Origin: Christiangramia portivictoriae DSM 23547
GTDB lineage: Bacteria; Bacteroidota; Bacteroidia; Flavobacteriales; Flavobacteriaceae
Assembly (NCBI RefSeq): GCF_000423045.1
Contig: NZ_AUHF01000007.1
Coordinates: 1 to 64,000, forward strand
Reading direction: 5' to 3'
Length of the DNA: 64,000 nt
This document shows, piece after piece, positions 1-7,848 of this stretch. Each line of letters begins with the position of its first letter. The stretch's first letter is position 1. Under the pieces are notes generated by a model. That model was not told the DNA's origin and ran no database searches. It saw only the letters and a program-made list of their open reading frames with translations. Both the position numbers and the translations under genes were made by a program.

Positions 1-76
1 TTTCTTTTTTCAAAAGCTTCCCTACCTTTACTCTCTCAGCCAGTTCTTAGAACGTCGCTTCGTTTTCAAAGCGGGT

Positions 77-110
77 GCAAATATAAAACTACTTTCGCTC
101 TCCAGCCAAA
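77..110 (-). promoter_or_regulatory. Leftward promoter P3 (Bacteroidota type), proximal to the left edge
   Basis: Reading leftward, TTTGG at 110-106, a 20-bp spacer, TATATTTGC at 85-77, with an A/T-rich tract upstream (111-141). Positions 1-76 would be the transcribed leader. No gene begins before the window ends. Positions 384-534, between this promoter array and the porin stop, show nothing recognisable. Confidence 0.65.
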
Positions 111-214
111 TAAAATTTAAAGAAATTTAATTTTTATTTTTTTTGCCTTAGACCAACAATAGCCTACCCTTTACATATCTTTCAGTGAACTTTCGCCTTG
201 CTCTCAAAGCGGCT

Positions 215-248
215 GCAAATATACACTAACTTTTTTCTTTCCACCAAA
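215..248 (-). promoter_or_regulatory. Leftward promoter P2 (Bacteroidota type)
   Basis: Reading leftward, TTTGG at 248-244, a 20-bp spacer, TATATTTGC at 223-215, preceded by an A/T-rich stretch (about 249-278) that could act as an UP-like element. Same architecture as the copies on either side. Confidence 0.65.
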
Positions 249-352
249 CTAAAATTTGAAAAATTTTAATTTAATTTTTGATCAGTCAATATCTATCAAA
301 CACCCCATCATCACTACTCTCAACGAACATTCGCCTTGCTCCGAAAGCGGCT

Positions 353-383
353 GCAAATATACACCCCATTTTTAATTACACAA
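353..383 (-). promoter_or_regulatory. Leftward promoter P1 (Bacteroidota type)
   Basis: Reading leftward, TTG at 383-381, a 19-bp spacer, then TATATTTGC at 361-353, matching the Bacteroidota -33/-7 consensus (TTG, TAnnTTTG). It is the most distal of three tandem promoters pointing off the left edge. The target is inferred to be an rRNA operon. Confidence 0.6.
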
Positions 384-534
384 TGACTTTCAGAAGAAAG
401 TTTTCGATTTGCGATATTCCTAAACATTTCAGTCAAACACCAGCTAAATCAGCTTAAATAAATTCCTTTTAGATCGGATTCAGCAATAGAAACTGCAAAT
501 AGTCCTTAAATCTTCAGCAGTGATCTCGGATATC

Positions 535-2433
535 TTAAAGAAAAAGATCCCAAACCAAACCAAAACGCACGAGAAAATCGGTGTATGGATAATCTGGAGC
601 AGCGAAATTATTATTGCCAGTGACCAGGGAGTTTAAATGTTCCAGTTTAAAAAAGATCCTCGCCTTGTCCACTTTTGCATTAAAAAAGTAATCTACTATT
701 GGAAATCCACCAATTTCCTGCTCATTTTGAACATAGAATTCAGCAAGAATCGGATCATAGGCATTGGCTTCATACTTCGTAAAGTATTTAAAGGTAAATC
801 CTGTTTGAAGATATAACGCCTTATCAAACCAGAAGTCTTTATAGTAGAGAGAATTTCTGGTAATTAAGTCTGGTACATTCAGCACACCCGCTCCTTCAAG
901 CACATTCTGATACATCACGGTATTATAACTTCCGAATAGACCAAAATCAAATTCCTTTTCGGCTCTGAGTTTTAAGTGTCTTACCGGCTGATCATATTGA
1001 AAAGGCTTAACAGATCCCATTTCATTCTCTGCAAAGTATGTATAGTTATCGATTTGTGAGAGAGAAAAATTGATGTTTGCGTATTTTTCAGAAGAAATAC
1101 TGGCGTATAATCTTTGTGAACTAACATTATCGAAATCGTTCTGCCAGTTATAATTGATATAGTCATTCTGATACAGTAGGAAATTAAAGTTAGGGAGACT
1201 ACTGTTTTGATCGAAACCGAAACGAATACTATTTCGATCATCAAATTGATATCCGGCAGAAAGATTTAGAAAGTTACCTGAAAAAACATCATCCAGGTTC
1301 AACCTTCCTGCAGCTTTGAGATCAAAATCACCGATGCGTTCTTCATAACTGGCTCCAAGATGCAAAAGGTTTCCGAAGAGTTTATTCCCTACTATCGATT
1401 CTTCCGTAATATATACAGCGTTGTACCCGTAATCATAATTTGTGTGTCCGGCCTTAACGGAGAGTTTTCCCAGCAGATCATTTTTAAAATTTACAGCGGC
1501 TTCATTAAAGGTGGTATATAGTCGGGTAGATGTTTGCAAATTTGTTGCCTCGAAAGAATTTCCGTAGAGCTCATTCTCCGCAGATTCCTGATTAAAGACA
1601 AACTTTTTGTAACTGTAATCAAAAATATGTGAGATAGTGAGACTATTAGTGGAATCACGGGGATTCGTAATTTGATATTCGTGATCGATAAAAAGTCGTT
1701 TTCCGAAGAGAGTGCTTTCAGCATCTTCATATTTAACATCCAGGACAGATCGATCATCGAATTCTTCTTCCTCCGCAATGTATTGCAGTACTGCAAGACT
1801 GTCCAATCCACCATTTTCCTCATTCAACAGATCCTGAGAAACGAAGTGGGCTTTAATGCGGTATTTATCGCTGTTGGTATGATATGAAAATCCCATTCTT
1901 AGATTTCCAGTACTAGTCAAAATATTTTGATATTTGCCTAAAGCCCTGGTGCCCTTGTATGAGATAAACATATTCAAGTTCCTATAGGTATTTATGGTAA
2001 ACAGCGCGTCCAGCTGCTGACCCTGTTCCGGGACGGTCTTAAAATACAGTTGAGTCCAGGGAGTTGGAACTTCATAGTAATTGATATCATCGACTTCCAT
2101 AAAGTTAAAATGCCTTGCTCTTGCACCAAATTCAGGAAACGCCTTTTCATTTTCACCATTATAGCTAAGTGAGTTATAGGTTTGACCAGTATTCGAGAAT
2201 GGCAATAACTCAAAATTGTCCCTTCTTAAATAATTGAATTTGTAATCCTTAAGTATAGTAAGTGTGGTATCGAGATGAGTTGTATCATTTTTTACTGAAA
2301 TGATCTTATAAAGATCTACCGGAGGTATGCTATCCTGTTTCTCATCCTGTGATTTGGAGTCCTGTCCAAAATTTTCCTGGCTTAAAGCTGAAAAGGAAAG
2401 TAATAACGTTAATAAGGCGAAAGCTCTATACAT
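535..2433 (-). CDS. Putative outer-membrane porin (Porin_10-like)
   Basis: 632-aa predicted outer-membrane beta-barrel. A signal peptide occupies about residues 1-19 (hydrophobic core, ending SALSQ). A polar Gln/Asp/Lys-rich linker follows, and the rest alternates short aromatic strands with polar turns, with many Tyr, Phe and Asn, ending in an aromatic strand (WDLFL) as expected of a barrel terminus. The family is known in Bacteroidota as putative porin. Substrate specificity cannot be read from sequence. It stands alone: its own promoter-like -7 element lies just upstream and the SusC/D terminator separates it from the next gene. The family call rests on overall pattern, not a catalytic motif. 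Confidence 0.75.
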   Translation of the reverse strand: MYRAFALLTLLLSFSALSQENFGQDSKSQDEKQDSIPPVDLYKIISVKNDTTHLDTTLTILKDYKFNYLRRDNFELLPFSNTGQTYNSLSYNGENEKAFPEFGARARHFNFMEVDDINYYEVPTPWTQLYFKTVPEQGQQLDALFTINTYRNLNMFISYKGTRALGKYQNILTSTGNLRMGFSYHTNSDKYRIKAHFVSQDLLNEENGGLDSLAVLQYIAEEEEFDDRSVLDVKYEDAESTLFGKRLFIDHEYQITNPRDSTNSLTISHIFDYSYKKFVFNQESAENELYGNSFEATNLQTSTRLYTTFNEAAVNFKNDLLGKLSVKAGHTNYDYGYNAVYITEESIVGNKLFGNLLHLGASYEERIGDFDLKAAGRLNLDDVFSGNFLNLSAGYQFDDRNSIRFGFDQNSSLPNFNFLLYQNDYINYNWQNDFDNVSSQRLYASISSEKYANINFSLSQIDNYTYFAENEMGSVKPFQYDQPVRHLKLRAEKEFDFGLFGSYNTVMYQNVLEGAGVLNVPDLITRNSLYYKDFWFDKALYLQTGFTFKYFTKYEANAYDPILAEFYVQNEQEIGGFPIVDYFFNAKVDKARIFFKLEHLNSLVTGNNNFAAPDYPYTDFLVRFGLVWDLFL

Positions 2434-2451
2434 ATGGAATTAATAGTCTCA

Positions 2452-2459
2452 CAAATTTA
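2452..2459 (-). promoter_or_regulatory. Putative -7 element of the porin gene
   Basis: Reading leftward, TAAATTTG matches TAnnTTTG. It lies 18 bp from the ATG at 2433. No clear TTG was seen at the expected -33 distance, so support is moderate. Confidence 0.4.
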
Positions 2460-2501
2460 TAATTAATAACGTAAGTATCTCTCTGAAATTGGGTAATAAA
2501 A

Positions 2502-2526
2502 AAAGCCGCTCTAAAAGAGCGGCTTT
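2502..2526 (-). terminator. Rho-independent terminator of the susCD operon
   Basis: Perfect 10-bp stem (2502-2511 with 2517-2526) around a 5-nt loop. On the minus strand it is followed by a T-run, 21 bp after the SusD stop. Confidence 0.85.
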
Positions 2527-2547
2527 GAAATTGTCTAAGTTATAGAA

Positions 2548-3969
2548 CTAGTAACCCTGGTTCTGAACAACGTTAGCATTTACACCAACTTCCGAAGTTG
2601 GAATTGGCAAAGCTAATCTAAAGTCTCCGTAAGGGATACCACTATGTAATTGTAGCACAGGATCTACTGCGTCTACACCCATACCAGTTCTCACCAAATC
2701 ATGAAATCTGAAGCCTTCAAAAGCAAGCTCCTTACGTCTTTCAAGTAAAATATTATCTAAAGACGCATCATCGTAAGATTCAGCACCTCTGTTTTCAGGG
2801 ATCATATTTAACCAATCCAATGCATCATCACCACCTGTTGCCAAGAGAGCTTCAGCGTAGATCAAAACAACTTCTTCGTAACGGATTACCGGTACATTAT
2901 CCTCATACGGTGCAAATGATGGATATTTTCCAACGTTTCTAAAAGCACCATCAGGATGTAGTCCAATAACTGTTGAAGGCGTCACTGTGGTTGCAGGATC
3001 GTAATCACTAACACCACGTACATCATCTTCATCGTAAATATTGGCTAAATTTGGAAGCGCAATCACGTCTCCATAAGCACCTACCTGGTAGATATTTGCC
3101 AAACCATTGATTCCTGGGTTATCTGTAGCTGTGTTAGCAATCTCCCAGATCACATTTACACCACCATCTGTAGAGAAAGTACTTAAGAAAGCATCTTCAC
3201 TTGCCACAGAATAATTACCTGAATCGATTACCATTTTAGAAGCTGTTAAAGCTCTATCATGATCACCAAAGTAATTAGCGATTCTAGCTTCAATCGCATA
3301 AACCGCGTTGGTAGAAATATATTCTTTAGCAGGGTCGTCTAGTCCAGCTGTCATAAGTGAAGCTGCCATTTCAAGATCTGCATATGCAAGGTTCTTAACT
3401 TCTCCAACAGTATTTCTTGCTGGGAAAAGATTTTCAGAATCTCTAAAGCTAGTTACATAAGGAACACCTAAGGCAGACTCCCCACCAGAAACATTTTGCT
3501 GACCGTAAAAAGTTACCAGATCAAAATGAGCTAGTGCTCTAATTGCGTAAGCCTGACCCTTCAGGTGATTAATTGTAGCTTCATCACCATCAATACCTTC
3601 AGCACCAATAACAATGTTAGCAGAACCAATAACCTGGTACCAGTTCGTCCATAAAGTTGCTGCAATTCCAGCTTCTGGAGTTAAAGAAAATTGAGCTTCG
3701 GTAACAAAACGGTTTGAATTAGCGTTCGAACTTGTATTGTCAGACATGATCTCTCCCATAACGATCTTGTCACGACCGTAATATGACGATTCCTGTAGTC
3801 TTTCGTAAGCACCAATTAATACTGCTTGAAGATCACCAGTAGCATTGATACTGGTTTCTATACTTTTGGACTGTGCCAGTGTTGGCTCAAGATCCTCTTC
3901 AGAACAGGATGTAGTCGCAAGACCAAGTCCTAATCCAAAAACAAATAAATATTTTAATTTCATTTTCAT
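2548..3969 (-). CDS. SusD/RagB-family nutrient-binding outer-membrane lipoprotein
   Basis: 473-aa SusD-like lipoprotein. The signal sequence ends in a lipobox (TTSC, Cys22) followed by acidic residues (EED) as in surface-exposed Bacteroidota lipoproteins. SusD proteins cap the SusC channel on the cell surface and bind the incoming ligand. The body shows the family's TPR-like N-terminal half and a C-terminal segment with the typical RRKELAFEGFRFHDLVR sequence near residues 410-427. The gene begins 3 bp after the SusC stop, so the two are translationally linked. It is shorter than many SusD proteins (often above 500 aa). No glycosidase, peptidase or regulator is next to it, so the substrate is unknown. 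Confidence 0.93.
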   Translation of the reverse strand: MKMKLKYLFVFGLGLGLATTSCSEEDLEPTLAQSKSIETSINATGDLQAVLIGAYERLQESSYYGRDKIVMGEIMSDNTSSNANSNRFVTEAQFSLTPEAGIAATLWTNWYQVIGSANIVIGAEGIDGDEATINHLKGQAYAIRALAHFDLVTFYGQQNVSGGESALGVPYVTSFRDSENLFPARNTVGEVKNLAYADLEMAASLMTAGLDDPAKEYISTNAVYAIEARIANYFGDHDRALTASKMVIDSGNYSVASEDAFLSTFSTDGGVNVIWEIANTATDNPGINGLANIYQVGAYGDVIALPNLANIYDEDDVRGVSDYDPATTVTPSTVIGLHPDGAFRNVGKYPSFAPYEDNVPVIRYEEVVLIYAEALLATGGDDALDWLNMIPENRGAESYDDASLDNILLERRKELAFEGFRFHDLVRTGMGVDAVDPVLQLHSGIPYGDFRLALPIPTSEVGVNANVVQNQGY

Positions 3970-3972
3970 TTT

Positions 3973-6900
3973 TTAAAATTTAACATTAACGCCTACAGAG
4001 TAAGTCTTTACAGGTGGAGTAGTCAAAGTAGTATAACCATTAGCTCGAACCTCAGGATCTAATTTCAATCCATCTTCTTTAACCCAAGTATACAAGTTAG
4101 TACCTCTAAGACTAATCGTCAAAGCATCAATTCCTATGCCATCTGTTAAGTTAGAAGGCAGACTGTATCCAATAGTTGCATTTCTTAGACGAATATAATC
4201 TCCATCGTAAAGATGTCTTGAGCTCGTAGCATGGAAGTTATTGTTCGTAGCATAGTTTACAGCAGGAACGTCTGTAACGTCACCTGGCTGCTGCCATCTG
4301 TCTAATAATTCCTGAACCCCATTAAATGAACCTAAAGTAAAGCTATTTGTTCTAAGGTAGAATTGTGCAAACTGCTCGTAGATCTTGTGACCTCCAGCGG
4401 TGTAAAGAGTAGCATCTGCAAATAAACCTTTGTAGCTAATTCTTGTACTAAAACCTCCAGAGTAGGTAGGTAATGCACTCGCATCGTCTTGGAATACTCT
4501 TGCTGCAGAGTTATAATCTGAAGTTACCTCACCATCTACACCATTAACGTACCATGTTGGAAGTCCAGTCTCTGTATCTACACCAGCCCATGTTCTCATG
4601 TACCAAGCAGCAGCAGGCAATCCAGTAACTGTAGACTTGTATCCACTTCCTGCAAGAGGATCGATCTCATTTCCATCAGCACCAATAGCAAGTTCAGTAA
4701 CCTCATTGTCTACAGTCGCATAGTTAGCAGATACATTCCATACGAAATCATTCGTTCTAATCACATCTACAGATAATTCTGCCTCAATACCAGAGTTTGT
4801 CATCTCTCCAAGGTTTCTAGCCTGTGAAGTAAAAGATGAAGTTGGAGATAGCGGCACATCCTGAAGAAGATCATATGTTCTTCTGTTAAAGTAAGTGAAA
4901 GTACCATTTACTCTATTATCTAGAAGTCCAAAGGTAACCCCAACGTCAAAGTTCTCACCTTTCTCCCAGGTTAGATCTGGATTACCAAATTGAGATGGTT
5001 CTGCACCACCATTATTAGAGTAATCTGCCCCATAAGCAAGTAGCGCCTGGTAGTTATTTAAACCTACAGCGTTGTTACCAGTAAGACCGTAAGAAGCTCT
5101 CAATCTCAAAGTGTTAAATAATCCACCTTCCATGAAAGACTCACGGTGAATATTCCAGGCGGCACCTACAGATCCAAATGTACCGAATCGATTTTCAGGA
5201 GCGAATCTTGAAGATCCTTCACGACGAATAGTAGCGTCTATTACATAGCGACCATCGTAGTTATAGTTCAACAAACCTAGGTAACCAACGTTCACCCAGT
5301 CTGTAAGACTTGAAGAAGCATCGAAGTTAGCTGAAGCTGAAGCGATATTAGTTAAACCGTCTGCCGGGAAGTTTTCACCATAAGCATAGATATAGTAGTT
5401 CTGGTTTTCCTGGTATTCGAATAAAGCTGTAAGATCAAAATTATGCGCATCGCCTAAAGTAAAACCATAGTTTAATGATCCCTGATACACATAGTTATAG
5501 TTTTTCTCATCACTAACAGTCGATGAACCATTTACTGGTGCAGAATCTCCCTCATATCTATTCTCATAGTTTCTGTATTCTGTCAACTGGTAGTCTAAAC
5601 TTAAAGTATTTCTAAAAGTGAAACCTTCAAATAACTCCCAGTCCAATTGAGAATTAGAGATACCTCTAAGAAGCTTATTACGAGTAATGTTATTATCTAA
5701 CACATAAAGTGTGTTGTGCAATGAACCATAAGACAACTCAGTATTTGGAGTTCCATCCTCATTGTATGGATTGTTCAATGGATTCATTAAGAATCTTGTG
5801 ATGAATGGGTTTGAGAAAAATGAACCCTGCTCAAGAATTGGATTTCCCTGCTCAGTGTTAGAAACATTCACACTAGTAGAGAATTTTAGGTTATCTCTAA
5901 ATTGTCTGTCAAAACTAACAAGACCGTTAATTCTTCGGAAATCTGACTTGATAACTGTAGATTCTGTATCATTAAATCCAATAGAGGCGTAGAAAGAACC
6001 TTTCTCACTACCTCCAGACGCAGAAAACGTATGATTTTGCGTTAAAGCATCATCATTACGAATGATCCCATCCCAGTCATAGTCAGTTCCGTCAAAATCC
6101 AGGTAACCAGCTGGAAGAAGACCAAAATCAACACCTAACTGGATTGCGTTATCCCGAGTAAATCCAAAATCACCGTTGGTTCCATTTGCTCCATAAGCAT
6201 TAACGAATGCTTCACGAGTTAGATCCAATCTTTGAGCACCTGTTAAAGACTCTCTTTCATTGAAAGCGTCATTTTGAACACCAACTTGAGAAGTAAAAGT
6301 AAATTTAGTATCTCCTGAAGTTCCACTCTTAGTAGTAATAACGATAACCCCGTTAGAACCACGCGCCCCATAGGCAGCAGTAGCAGATGCATCCTTCAAT
6401 ACTGTAATACTCGCGATATCCTGGCTATTAATAGCAGCCAATGGATTCAAGGAACTACGGTTTGCACTACCTGAATTGTTATTGTTAACAACCGGCACTC
6501 CGTCAATAACATCTAGTGGTTCGTTCGAAGAGGCTAAGGAACTAAGACCACGAATACGTACATCCTGAGTAGAACCAGGTGTACCAGAAGAAGTAGAGAT
6601 CTGAAGACCTGCAACTTTACCCTGTAATGCCTGATCTGCTGAAACTACAGGAACATCTGCAATTTCCTCACCTGTTACCTGAACCGATGAACCAGTTACT
6701 TCTTCAACTCCCTTTGTACTGTATCCCAATACAACCACTTCGTCTAACGCAGCAGCATCAACTTCAAGAGTAACATTCAATTGGTTTGAACTTCCTACAG
6801 GAATTTCCTGACTTTTAAAACCAACATAACTAAAAACTAATGTTTGAGTAGGTTCAACGAGAATACTGTAATTTCCATCGAAATCAGTCTGTTTACCGTT

Positions 6901-7050
6901 ATTTGTACCTTTAACTACTACATTAACACCTGGCAATGGCAAGCCATCACCATCCACAACCGTACCTCGTACAGTTTTTTCCTGTGCAAAACCAATTTGC
7001 ACGACTAACACCAGTAATAGTGTTAGAAATCCATGTAATCTTTTTTTCAT
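3973..7050 (-). CDS. SusC/RagA-family TonB-dependent outer-membrane transporter
   Basis: 1025-aa TonB-dependent transporter. In order: signal peptide (1-22, ending GFAQ), a carboxypeptidase-regulatory-like beta-sandwich (about 26-105, VRGTVVDGDGLPLPGVNVVVKG region), a plug domain (about 115-240) with the SusC signature of an RIRG motif and a DGVPV turn, then a long beta-barrel ending in SVGVNVKF with a terminal Phe. It imports a ligand captured by the adjacent SusD using TonB energy. It is the first gene of a two-gene operon closed by the terminator at 2502-2526. A consensus promoter could not be pinned down in 7051-7220, although the region is AT-rich. Confidence 0.95.
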   Translation of the reverse strand: MKKRLHGFLTLLLVLVVQIGFAQEKTVRGTVVDGDGLPLPGVNVVVKGTNNGKQTDFDGNYSILVEPTQTLVFSYVGFKSQEIPVGSSNQLNVTLEVDAAALDEVVVLGYSTKGVEEVTGSSVQVTGEEIADVPVVSADQALQGKVAGLQISTSSGTPGSTQDVRIRGLSSLASSNEPLDVIDGVPVVNNNNSGSANRSSLNPLAAINSQDIASITVLKDASATAAYGARGSNGVIVITTKSGTSGDTKFTFTSQVGVQNDAFNERESLTGAQRLDLTREAFVNAYGANGTNGDFGFTRDNAIQLGVDFGLLPAGYLDFDGTDYDWDGIIRNDDALTQNHTFSASGGSEKGSFYASIGFNDTESTVIKSDFRRINGLVSFDRQFRDNLKFSTSVNVSNTEQGNPILEQGSFFSNPFITRFLMNPLNNPYNEDGTPNTELSYGSLHNTLYVLDNNITRNKLLRGISNSQLDWELFEGFTFRNTLSLDYQLTEYRNYENRYEGDSAPVNGSSTVSDEKNYNYVYQGSLNYGFTLGDAHNFDLTALFEYQENQNYYIYAYGENFPADGLTNIASASANFDASSSLTDWVNVGYLGLLNYNYDGRYVIDATIRREGSSRFAPENRFGTFGSVGAAWNIHRESFMEGGLFNTLRLRASYGLTGNNAVGLNNYQALLAYGADYSNNGGAEPSQFGNPDLTWEKGENFDVGVTFGLLDNRVNGTFTYFNRRTYDLLQDVPLSPTSSFTSQARNLGEMTNSGIEAELSVDVIRTNDFVWNVSANYATVDNEVTELAIGADGNEIDPLAGSGYKSTVTGLPAAAWYMRTWAGVDTETGLPTWYVNGVDGEVTSDYNSAARVFQDDASALPTYSGGFSTRISYKGLFADATLYTAGGHKIYEQFAQFYLRTNSFTLGSFNGVQELLDRWQQPGDVTDVPAVNYATNNNFHATSSRHLYDGDYIRLRNATIGYSLPSNLTDGIGIDALTISLRGTNLYTWVKEDGLKLDPEVRANGYTTLTTPPVKTYSVGVNVKF

Positions 7051-7220
7051 TATTTCGTTAAATTTGAATTAGCCTGCGCCAAAAATGCTAATAATTCCTT
7101 AACATTCCAAAAAATCTTACACTTTAACTTATTAAAATTTTAACAGGGTCTAAGAAAACGTTGTAATTCACTGCATCCTTCAACCCTCAATTTGTTAAAA
7201 GATTAGAATCTTGAACCTAT

Positions 7221-7817
7221 ATGCTTAGATCTTATGATAAATCAAAACTGGTAGCAGGCACCGATGAAGCAGGTCGCGGTTGTCTCGCAGGGCCTGTCAC
7301 AGCTGCTGCCATCGTTTTACCTAAAAACTTCAAAAACAAAGTTTTAAATGATTCCAAGGTCCTGAGCCATCATAATAAGATTTTATTAAGACAATTATTT
7401 GAGGATAATGCATTCGATTTTGCAGTAACTCATATATCTATGGAAGAAATTGATCGTATTAATATTTTGAATGCCTCTATCCTGGCAATGCAGCGTTCCA
7501 TAAAGAGATTAAAGAATAAGCCCGATTGCATTATTGTAGATGGAAACAGATTTAAACCGGTTGGCTCCATCCCGCACAAATGCATCATCAAGGGAGATGC
7601 GAAATTTCTTAGCATCGCAGCCGCTTCAGTCCTGGCGAAAACACACAGAGATGAATACATGGAGAAAATTCATCAGGAATTTCCCATGTATAATTGGATC
7701 AAAAATAAAGGCTATCCAACCAGAGAACACAGGGCAGCCATTGAGAAATACGGAATTAGTAAATACCATCGGAAAAGTTTTAAACTACTTCCTGATCAAT
7801 TGAAGATTGAATTCTAA
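7221..7817 (+). CDS. rnhB: Ribonuclease HII
   Basis: 198-aa cytoplasmic endonuclease that nicks RNA in RNA-DNA hybrids, including single ribonucleotides in DNA. The signature [13 protein letters not shown] supplies Asp15 and Glu16; Asp107 (IIVDGN) and Asp144 (KTHRDEYM) complete the DEDD catalytic set. Length is typical for the family. The ATG at 7221 places the conserved DEAGRG motif at the usual distance from the N terminus. The gene is divergent from susC. Confidence 0.96.
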   Translation: MLRSYDKSKLVAGTDEAGRGCLAGPVTAAAIVLPKNFKNKVLNDSKVLSHHNKILLRQLFEDNAFDFAVTHISMEEIDRINILNASILAMQRSIKRLKNKPDCIIVDGNRFKPVGSIPHKCIIKGDAKFLSIAAASVLAKTHRDEYMEKIHQEFPMYNWIKNKGYPTREHRAAIEKYGISKYHRKSFKLLPDQLKIEF

Positions 7818-7830
7818 GTTTATACTTTTG
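7800..7830 (+). promoter_or_regulatory. Promoter of the 791-aa lipoprotein gene
   Basis: TTG at 7800-7802, a 20-bp spacer, then TACTTTTG at 7823-7830, matching the Bacteroidota consensus. It overlaps the last codons of rnhB and ends 18 bp before the ATG at 7849, so the lipoprotein gene can be transcribed separately from rnhB. Confidence 0.7.
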
Positions 7831-7848
7831 TAAGCCTACCTAATTACC

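Larger units (their letters stand above)
54..363 (-). repeat. Three 34-bp direct repeats at exact 138-bp spacing (promoter plus leader start)
   Basis: Copies lie at 54-87, 192-225 and 330-363. The two right-hand copies are nearly identical; the leftmost is more diverged. Each carries a -7 element reading leftward (TATATTTGC) followed by a GC-containing leader start (GCAGCCGCTTT or GCACCCGCTTT). The copy starts are 138 bp apart in both intervals. The arrangement fits duplicated promoter units of a strongly expressed stable-RNA operon. The DNA between copies is AT-rich and has no open reading frame. Confidence 0.75.

Noticed and set aside
54-363. CRISPR-like reading of the regularly spaced repeats at the left edge
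   Set aside because: Only three imperfect copies with 104-bp spacers, each carrying a promoter element; no cas gene.
2548-7050. A polysaccharide utilisation locus
   Set aside because: Only the SusC/SusD pair is present; no degrading enzyme or regulator is adjacent, so the label would overstate the evidence.
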